Assembly: GCA_022605405.1 (NCBI GenBank)
Contig: JABYQQ010000018.1
Location: forward strand, 930,001-994,000
Length of the DNA stretch: 64,000 bases
Direction: 5' to 3'
Origin: Earliella scabrosa
Lineage: Eukaryota > Basidiomycota > Agaricomycetes > Polyporales > Polyporaceae
Numbering within the stretch: position 1 is the stretch's first letter; the number at the start of each line of letters is the position of its first letter. A model generated the notes under the pieces. That model saw only the letters and a program-made list of their open reading frames with translations. It was not told the origin of the DNA and searched no databases. Positions 56,534 through 64,000 of this stretch are shown here, piece by piece. A program made the translations under genes and the position numbers.

Positions 56534-57840
56534 ATGCAAGCCTTCGAAGACACGCCTCTGAGCGACGTGCTTGTGGACGACGCAAACGTCGACGAAATAC
56601 GCTACGTCGCTGCCCCGGTCCCGGTTCCGGACACGCACAGGGTCGCGAGCTACGAGTGGACGCACGGAACGTACAACTACATGTTCTATCAGACGACGTA
56701 CTCCTCGTGCCAAGCGCCAGGGTGTAGCTTCGTCTTCCAGTTCGCAGGTGAGTTCGTCCCGTCCATGCCCCTCTTCAAGCTTGCGGGCGACTTGTTCAAC
56801 TTGATCGGCCTGCTGACTTGCGTATTGTCATGGGTAGGCACGCGCGTTGCGGTATATGGGTCCTCGGACCATGCGGTGTCGCTGTACACACTCGACCAAG
56901 GGGACGTCTCTATCTACTCCGAGTCCGAGCCCTCCCCGTCGGGGTCAGGGAAGGACAGGAATTGGCACCAGCTCCTCTACCAGTCGAAGGAGATGCCGTT
57001 CGGACAGCATACGTTAGTCGTGAACATCACGACCGCGTCGACTGCTGCTTCGTACACGCTCGACTGGATCGAGTACAACACCACCGCCCGGCTGGCGGGT
57101 CCTTCTTCTTCCTCGAGCTCGACGGTGTCCGAGCCTTCTCAGACCTCTGGCTCAGATGGGTCATCCGGTCGGCCACCCGCACATGCTCGTTTCTCCACCG
57201 GGGTGATCGCGGCCTTGGTCGTTGGCGGCATGGTGGCGATGGTGTTCATCGGGGTTCTCATCCTGTATGTGAGGCGATCAAGAAGAGGGAGACGGGGGGA
57301 AGGCGGGTATGACTACGGCCATGTCGCTGCACACGGTGCGTGTCCTTCATAGCGCCGTGACACTCGAGGATAACCGAAGGTCGGACTTCTGCTTCTGCAG
57401 ATTCAGATGAGCCTCCACCATACGAGGCCGAGACCGCGAACTACTCGTCGCGCGCGGGGGCCACATATCCGGCAATGCAGCCCTTGCCCGTCACGCGCGG
57501 GAACCGCGAGTTGCTTGACATCGACGCTGGCACACCCGGGTTCCCCGCTCGACAGGGATCAGGAAGGCGGGCGATGCGATCCATGAACGATCAGACAGCC
57601 TCTCAGGCTCTCACCGAGTCGAATAGCGCTATATCCCATACCGATGCGCCCGCGCGAGGATACCATCCCCCCTTTGGCGTAAGCAGTTCGGGAACGGGAT
57701 TACGCCTGGTGACTGACGAGGAGAACTCGAGCTATTTATCCCAGTCCCAATCCCAGGCCTGGTCGGAGAAACGCTCGATGGCCGCGGCCTTGCGCGAAAG
57801 TGAGAGCCTGGCCAGTCGACCTCCTGTGGATTCCTCATGA
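56534..57840 (+). CDS. Single-pass membrane protein family, copy 6 (PPxY tail)
   Basis: Exons 56534-56747, 56838-57335 and 57401-57840 give 383 aa. Exon 1 starts MQAFEDTPLSDVLVDDANVD. Exon 2 has GTRVAVYGSSDHAVSLYTLD, LYQSKEMPFGQHTLVVNI and LDWIEYNTT. The linker is short and Ser-rich. The membrane segment IAALVVGGMVAMVFIGVLIL is followed by YVRRSRRGRR. The tail (146 residues) opens DSDEPPPYEAE, so its PPxY lies at the start of exon 3 rather than at the C-terminus. Two other members place WW-type motifs at the extreme end. Its exon 1 and linker are the most diverged from copies 1-4. Confidence 0.83.
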
Positions 57841-58395
57841 TGCATCGGCGCGGGTCGCATGGAACCTCATGGCATCGTTATGAATTATCAATACAATGTT
57901 GTGGAACATGGACGTCACTGCGTATCTGTTTCGATCGCGACTTCCACACAGGCGCGAGTCCGAGTAGTTCCCTACAGACGTTACGCGGCTGGTGTAGGAC
58001 CACTACAACCACCGGCGACCTTGACCTGATCCCCGTAGGGACCGAAGAAGAGAGGTCGATGACGGATGTAGGGCCTCACCCACTAGGCAATGAGGTTTAG
58101 CCAGACATGGAACCTGCATTCTTCGTGTATGAAAACAGTGGAGATATGCATTGCGAGAGAAGGAGTGACGATGACGGCTACATCAGATGGTATGGTTGGT
58201 CTATCGACTATCATGACAGCACGGGCGCGTCTAAGTGTAATGCAACAGAGATGTACAGTAGTGCGGAGGGTGGGGGATCAGGTGCACCGATACTGGGATA
58301 CAGACGTAGACCTTGAGGGAAGAATGCTGGGTCCGGTGAGAGGAGGAGCGGAGGCGTAAGTGAGGGTGGAGCACGCGGGACCACAGGTAGGAGTG
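57841..58395. other. Convergent 3' region, nothing recognised
   Basis: Between membrane copy 6 and the end of ZUO1. No supported gene. Confidence 0.5.
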
Positions 58396-60031
58396 TTATG
58401 CGGCAGCGCCGTTGGCCCCCGATTCCTCTGCCGCTCGCTGTTGCCGCCGCGCCTTCTTCGCAGCGTTTGCGGCCGCTGCTTTCGCCTTCTTTGCCTCTGC
58501 GCGAGCAGCCTAGACCGCGCACACCGTCCGTCAGCGACACACCACGACACGCAGGACCACACGCCTCGTCTCGCCCTGACGTTCACGCACAGCTCGACGG
58601 GTGAACGTACCTTCTCCTCCTCTTCCTTCTTCTTCGCTTCCTCCTCCGCCTTGCGCTTCTCCTCCTCTGCCTTTTGCTTGGCGTTCATCGTGCCGTTCAC
58701 GCCGCCCTTGTTCTTCTTCTTGGCTTCGCGCGCCTCCTTCTCCTCCTGGCGGATGCGCTTAATGCGCGGGTCGACGGCAAGCGCGGTGTCGACGATCCCG
58801 CGCAGCCGTGCAGTATCCTCCTTCTTGCGCCGTGCGCGCTCCGACTTGTTCTTCTTCTCCGTGTACCGCTTGTCATCACGGCTATACGTGCAAACACAGA
58901 GGTCAGTGTCACATGTCACACAATTGAAGCAGAACAGGGGAAGAATGGAGCATGGATAAATGAACGCACTTGTCGCTGCCCTCATTCACCTCCTTGTCCA
59001 GATACTCGAAACTCCTCCAGCTGTCGAAGTTGTACCAGAAGTCGTAGAACGCCTCGACCTTCTCCTTCGGGTCGTCGTACGACCCGAGCATGGGCACCGG
59101 CTGCTTCTTGCTGAACCGCGCTTCCCGCTCGAAGACGGGCGCGAAAGTCTCGAAGAAGTACTTCTCCGGATTCTTCGCCTTGGTGACCTGCGATTGGGTG
59201 GGCACGTCGGCTTCGAGGAGGTCGTAATAGGGATCCACGGAGTCAAACTGGCGACGCCGCTCTGGGTTGGTGAGGACCTCGAACGCTTTTTGGATGCATT
59301 TGAAGAAGGCGTCGTCGTTGGAGTCGCCGACCGCGCCTGCCTTTTTGTCCGGGTGGTGCTTGAGCACCTTTTTCCTGTCTATGACAAGTGTGTCAAATGA
59401 TGATTTCCAAATGATAGATTGCTTGTTAATGGACTTCGAGCATGGTTCCCTGCGAGGTTCCAACAGCCAACAACAAGAGTGGTGCAAAAACACGAACAGG
59501 GGATTTCAGGAATCGTGGAGATTGAGAGTACTCACGTGCGATCTTGATCTGCTCTTCCGTAGCCTTGTACCGAAGATGTGAGAGGCCAAGCACGGCGTAG
59601 TGATCTTGTTTCTGTAGGGCTTCATGTCGGCCATGGTGGGGGTGATGTCACGACGCGTGCACACTCACTTTCCACTCCTTCGGATCGAGCATCAGCAGAT
59701 CCTCTGTCTCCTCCTCGTCGCCGACCCCGAGGTCATCCTCGACCGTGGAACCCGCTCCGGACAAGGCTTCCAACCGTTTGCGCTCCTCCTCGGCATGCTT
59801 GTCGTGCTCCTCGAAAGTGAGATTGTGGACTGCTCTTCGTACATGTGCAAGGTATGCCTGTCCGGCGGGGAGCAGCTTGCGCTCGACCAGGGCTTCTCTG
59901 TCTTTCAGTCCCTAGTGCTTCGGGCAGATCTACCGATACTCACGCGAAACGGACTTGCCCGACGCCGCGGGAGGCGTCCAGCTCGCGGGGAGTGGTGGGG
60001 GTACAACAGGGAGCTCGACGACGTTGGCCAT
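58396..60031 (-). CDS. ZUO1: Zuotin, ribosome-associated J-domain protein
   Basis: Exons on the minus strand are 60031-59944, 59901-59669, 59611-59536, 59378-58970, 58881-58611 and 58509-58396, giving 396 aa. The order matches Zuotin: a region with KLLPAGQAYLAHVRRAVHN; a J domain with the HPD motif (HRKKVLKHHPDKKAG) and FFKCIQKAFEVLTNPERRRQ; the homology segment FAPVFEREARFSKKQPVPML and FYDFWYNFDSWRSFEYLDKE; then a charged ribosome-binding helix NRDDKRYTEKKNKSERARRK. The end is a Lys/Glu/Ala-rich coil that stops at GANGAAA. Zuo1 with Ssz1 forms the ribosome-associated complex stimulating Ssb-type Hsp70 on nascent chains. The C-terminal helical-bundle part known from budding yeast seems absent here. 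The short first intron (42 bp) is the least certain junction. Confidence 0.88.
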
Positions 60032-60740
60032 CGCGGATTTTGTGGGTGCAGGGGCAGAGGAAAGGCGTAGAAAGACGCAGGCCGTTTGCACGCGCGCGCG
60101 AAGTCCTCGGGGAGTCGATGCACGCAAAAATTTCCCAGCCTCCGACGACAACTGACAGACGCCATACTGGGCAAGCTCGGAACAACCCGATTGCTTGGGA
60201 GGGAGCCTGGTCTGTACGGTCCCGTGATGCGCGTGACTCAATGTTCGAGTCGCGTCGCGACGCGTTGCAGCCCTTTCTCAGGGAACCCACCGAGCACACA
60301 GCCAGCGCAGGCACAGTCTAGTCATTCCAAACTAAACACTCCACTCTTTGGTACGCTCTCGCCTCTTGGGGAATCAATGTTTCCTCTTAGTCCGCTACCT
60401 TCGATCAGTCAGACGATATGGTGGCAAACGCGCTCAAGGAAACAAAGCTCTCTTCAACGCTTTGTAGACTGAGTCCACCGAGCTCACCAAAACAACGGCA
60501 GGCTCGAAATGCCTCGTATGTACCAGCGACTGCGACTGCGACCACAAGCAAGCCCAGGTCCAAACTCCTGGCCACACTAGACGCAGAGCTACCGGATTGG
60601 CTGGCCGGGCCACCTCCTCCTCAACCTATCAAAGTGGGAACAAACAAAAATCTCCTAGGTTCCAGCAACACGTAGGTATAAAAAAGACTCTACCTTGTTC
60701 TACTCTTCGTGTGTCTCCATGAGCCGTTCGTCCTAACAAG
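60032..60740. other. Intergenic with TATA box and a small ORF
   Basis: TATAAAAAA at 60678-60686 lies 63 bp before the exonuclease ATG. A plus-strand frame at 60418-60675 (85 codons, Ser/Pro/Lys-rich, containing DAELPDWLAGPPPPQP) stops just before it. It might be a small gene or a non-coding frame; I cannot join it in frame to the next gene. Confidence 0.4.
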
Positions 60741-62484
60741 ATGAGCATCATCATCAGAACTCTTCGACCCTCTCCCTTACTCCGCTTCTTCGCATACGCT
60801 AACGGTCGTCATCTGCACAGAAGCCACTCCTTTTTAATGGGTAACGCCCTGTCACAACCACTCACACTTCTGTCGGACGCTGCACAGGTGGCGCAGGTCG
60901 GTAAACCTGCGTCGAAGGGCAAGTGCAAAGCAACGGCCGGTGCTGTACCCTTGCTTCGCACAACCAGCGACATCGAGAACCAGCCAGAGCTCGTCACCAC
61001 ACCTGACGCAGGAGATGCCAACCCAGCAGAGCCGCCACCGCCACCCGCGATACTCCCGATGTACTCGTACAAGCAGTACCGCCCGGAACCGGCAGTCGTG
61101 TACACTCAACACGAAGAAGAGGCGAACGATCTCGTGGAGTGCCTAAAGGGTCCAATTGGGTTCGACCTCGAGTGGGTCGTCACGTTCCGCCGCGGACGTA
61201 AACCGTCAGAACGACGGACCGCGCTAGTGCAGCTCTGCGACGCCCATATGATACTGCTCGTGCAGGTCAGCGCCATGAAGAGTTCGTGATCTCCCTTCAT
61301 CTCTTTTGCGGGTTACTTACACTACTGCCAGAGTTCCCGCAGAAGGTCAAGGTAAGCTCAGCGTCGCCTCTGGTTTTGCTAGTGTCCCTCATAGAGCTCA
61401 CGCTCTTCAGGAACTCATTGAGAACAAAGACATTCCCAAGATTGGCGCAAACATCCGAAGTGAGTCCCTCTCTCCCCTACGTGATGCACAGACCACCCAC
61501 CTTCCCTCGCACGCCCCACAGATGACGGCCAGAAGCTCTTCCGCGACTTCGGCCTCCTCCCCGCCAACCTGGTCGAACTCGGGGCGCTCGCGCGCCAAGC
61601 CGACCCGCACTTCTCGAGCTCCTTCAAACGCTCGATCGTCGCCCTCGCCAAAGTCGTCGAGCGGTATACAGAGAAGACGCTTGACAAGGGCAAGGTGCGC
61701 ACGAGCGACTGGGAGGCGAAGCTCTCGACCGCGCAGAAGACGTACGCGGCCAATGATGCGCATTGCGCGCTCACCGTGTATAACACCCTCCTTGCGCTCG
61801 CGGGAGCACATCAGCGCGAGATACGATGGGAGGAGTGCTCGTCGGACCTTGCGGAGGTGTACCATGCGAGGACCGCCACGGCAGGGACAACGGCTGTTGC
61901 TTTACCAAAGCCTGCAGCTGTTCCTCAGGAGGAGGAAGAGTCTGACCACGAGCTCGTTCCTTCCACACCAGCCACCAACATGGATGTCACGAGTTCTGTC
62001 CCGGCAGCGCTCAGCAGGACAGCATCCACCATGTCAAACTGTAGCAACGCGACCGTCTCGCGCTCCCAAGGAACTGTCTATGCGGGAGAACTTCCCGGGT
62101 CCACTCGCGCACTAGGGAGTGCCAGTGGATCAAGCACAACAACCACAGCGGCCACATACAACGGTGCGCCACCGCGCCCACAACACCTGCGGGCGTACAA
62201 CCTATGGCACCACCGCGACGCGCCGTTGCGCGACATCTGTGCTGCCTTGCGAAGCAGGGAGAATCCGCTCGCGGAGAGCACTGTCATGTGAGTGCCGCGT
62301 CTATCGCTCCGTCCTTGTCTGAGACGTTTTGCCGGGCTGCAGATCGTACGTCGTCCGCGCGCTGCAGGCGGACCCGCGCCTTCCGTACTCGATGGACCGC
62401 CTGAAGGCGTTCGTACAACTCGAGGCTGGTTCCTGGGCGCGACACCGGGACTGGATCCTCCAGCAGGACGGGTACAAGAAGTAG
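60741..62484 (+). CDS. WRN-type 3'-5' exonuclease with C-terminal HRDC-like region
   Basis: Exons 60741-61281, 61332-61351, 61411-61459, 61522-62287 and 62343-62484 give 505 aa. The DEDDy exonuclease motifs are present: motif I GFDLEW (Asp, Glu) plus ALVQLCDAHMILLVQ, motif II KIGANIRNDGQKL (Asp), and motif III YAANDAHCALTVYNTL (Tyr, Asp). These are the metal ligands of the RNase D/WRN family. A Ser/Thr-rich linker follows. The C-terminal about 75 residues (LRDICAALRS, YVVRALQADPRLPYSMDRLK) resemble a helical HRDC-like domain. The first 30 residues (MSIIIRTLRPSPLLRFFAYA) are Arg-rich without acidic residues, as in mitochondrial presequences. A second ATG at 60837 (MGNALSQPL) would make a form without it. 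No helicase domain is attached. DNA end processing is the likely role. Confidence 0.82.
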
Positions 62485-63738
62485 CACGGGGTGAGTTCCA
62501 ATCCTACTCTCGGCTGTTCGATCGGCAGATCATGATGACACGGCGAAATATCTGCCAGTGGACAGTCGGAGTGGATGTTAGGAAGTTCGACGACACATGC
62601 TTTCCATGGTACGCGAGCGCATTCTCTGGTTGTGATCATCTTCGCTGACGTCCTTCTGTCACGACGGGCACAGGCTCTGAGCTAGTACATAGGAAATACG
62701 TATAGAATCGGTGTGGAATCTATTATATCCTTTGTTTCCGAGGGCGCTTACGCCTTCACCAAGGAAATGATAGATCCCGCATTGATTTCCTACCTATTTC
62801 CTCAGTTGTGGAAAGGAGCCTTGGTCCGTCGTGTGTACCCCGCCGTGCTCGCATTGAAGACAATGCAATCCCTCTGTATATAGCGCTCAAGCTCAGAGGT
62901 AGAGCAAAGTTCGCTACGACAATCCAACTGTATTGCCCCAGACGGTCCGTATTGTTTACACGTGATGACCGTCAACTCGTAGATGACTCGGAGCTCCGAC
63001 TATCTGCAAGGCGGTCACCATTCCTTGTAGAACGCCTATCTTTAAGTATTATGCTCGACAGAGAGGACCCCACGCTAGGCGCCTAGGGTTCTAGCAACCA
63101 TCGGGATTCGGTGTTCCCGGCAACAGCCAACCATCACAAGTCCCATCTGCAAGTTCTTCTCTCCGAGCCTATATATTAACCGTAGACTATACATCCCCAT
63201 GCGATTGCATGGCACCTCTGCGCATGATCCCCATATGGCTGACCGACACCGGAGACAGAACCCCGAGTCGTGGACGAAGCCGTATACAGGCGACCGAACA
63301 AGACAGCTCTACCCATATACACATACAGGCTTGGCGGCGGCTCCAAGACCGTCTTGTGAACATCTTCCGCGTCAGTGGTCGTCAGCGCGCGTCAGCAATA
63401 GCAACGGTGGCACGAAGCCTGACGAGGCCAGCGTTGTCTCGCCTCGTTGCTTCTGTCTCAACCAAGTCCATTGTCGCTCCTCGGCTTGGCACCGCGTGCA
63501 ACTCGGAGGGAATCATCATGCGCGAGATCAGATGCCGGCAATCGTCGTCGTCGCTCCCCGGACGCATGCAAGTCAGTACAGCATCGCACGTCTTCCCGTC
63601 TTCGATGAGCGCATCGCTGATACTGAACGCGTGCTCCAGATGTATAAGTAGTGAAGGGAGGAGGGCCACGACGTCCGATCAAGGACTCTTCGCCCAGTCT
63701 GGTCGTTCTGCTTAGGCCCCTCGTCGCTCTCTGTCACC
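62485..63738. other. Intergenic; TATA box of the next gene
   Basis: No supported gene. A plus-strand frame at 63209-63715 (168 codons) has no domain and overlaps the promoter. TATAAG at 63643-63648 lies about 92 bp before the aminopeptidase ATG. Confidence 0.45.
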
Positions 63739-64000
63739 ATGAAGTTCCTGACGTCTGGCTGCCTCCTTGCTGCCGCCGCGCTCAGTGTGGTGCGCGCGGC
63801 CCCCATCTCAAATGAGGAGATCGCGGACATGACGTCGAAAGGCTTCCGTCTCCTCGACCTCGAGGCGGGTGTTGACCCCGTCTGGAAGACCGAGGACGAG
63901 ATCCTGGACCTCCTCCGTGCCGATATTGGCTTTGTGAGTCCCGCCTATTGGATGCCGTATGATCTCCCAGTGCTCAACAGAGCTATTAGTTCGATGTGAC
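63739..64000 (+). CDS. Secreted M28-type leucyl aminopeptidase, 5' part (cut by window end)
   Basis: Exon 1 is 63739-63933 (65 codons). Exon 2 starts at 63990 and runs off the window. MKFLTSGCLLAAAALSVVRA is a signal peptide. The mature start APISNEEIADMTSKGFRLLD, then LEAGVDPVWKTEDEILDLL, resembles the propeptide region of fungal secreted leucine aminopeptidases of peptidase family M28. The splice IGF|FDVT restores the FFDVT motif typical at this point. The zinc-binding and catalytic residues lie outside the window, so the assignment rests on the propeptide alone. These enzymes remove N-terminal residues from peptides outside the cell. Transcription is probably driven by the TATA box 92 bp upstream. 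Confidence 0.65.

Noticed and set aside
63209..63715. 168-codon plus-strand frame before the aminopeptidase
   Set aside because: No domain or signal peptide, and it overlaps the TATA box and leader of the next gene.
1..64000. Search for transposons, CRISPR arrays, rRNA, viral or prokaryotic islands
   Set aside because: No transposase, reverse transcriptase, terminal repeats, spaced identical repeats or rRNA motifs were recognised.

Overview
The window is nuclear DNA from a filamentous basidiomycete, most likely an Agaricomycete and possibly a polypore. Genes are rich in short introns (about 45-75 bp, GT..AG, often GTGAGT or GTACGT donors). Several lineage-expanded families typical of mushroom-forming fungi are present: BTB proteins, two-domain ricin-B-like lectins, protein-kinase-like proteins, and single-pass membrane proteins with Ser/Thr-rich linkers. 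Housekeeping genes are interspersed. I see no transposase, reverse transcriptase, CRISPR, rRNA or prokaryotic operon. Gene models were spliced by eye, so exon ends are predictions supported by frame continuity and by comparison between paralogs in the window.

Layout. 2-4 kb: RRP9 (U3 snoRNP WD40 protein). 4-8.1 kb: two near-identical kinase-like genes on the minus strand flank a plus-strand paralog that has lost its catalytic residues. 8.9-9.7 kb: a small secreted protein with a glycine-zipper-like hydrophobic C-terminus. 11.9-18.6 kb: a hypothetical gene and its decayed copy, two members of an unrecognised family (family Y), and a BTB gene. 18.9-29.0 kb: two lectin genes, each preceded by an identical tRNA-Leu(AAG), in inverted orientation around CDC20, a coiled-coil protein, a BTB fragment and an intact BTB gene. 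29.4-31.7 kb: an F-box-like/WD40 fusion. 32.8-38.2 kb: a decayed BTB copy and an intact BTB gene. 38.7-39.7 kb: the third family Y gene.

40.2-57.8 kb: six plus-strand copies of one membrane-protein family, all with three exons and two phase-1 introns. They are interrupted by a decayed BTB copy, a 32-bp perfect palindrome, a mucin-like secreted protein, and a delta-12 fatty acid desaturase with an 8-nt microexon in its first histidine box. 58.4-62.5 kb: ZUO1 (ribosome-associated J protein) and a WRN-type 3'-5' exonuclease. The right edge cuts a secreted M28-type aminopeptidase.

The housekeeping genes are independent single-gene units, not an operon or pathway. The most distinctive biology is the six-copy membrane family with PPxY/LPxY cytosolic tails, the unrecognised family Y, and the kinase/pseudokinase trio. 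Decayed BTB and membrane-family copies point to rapid birth and death of these families.
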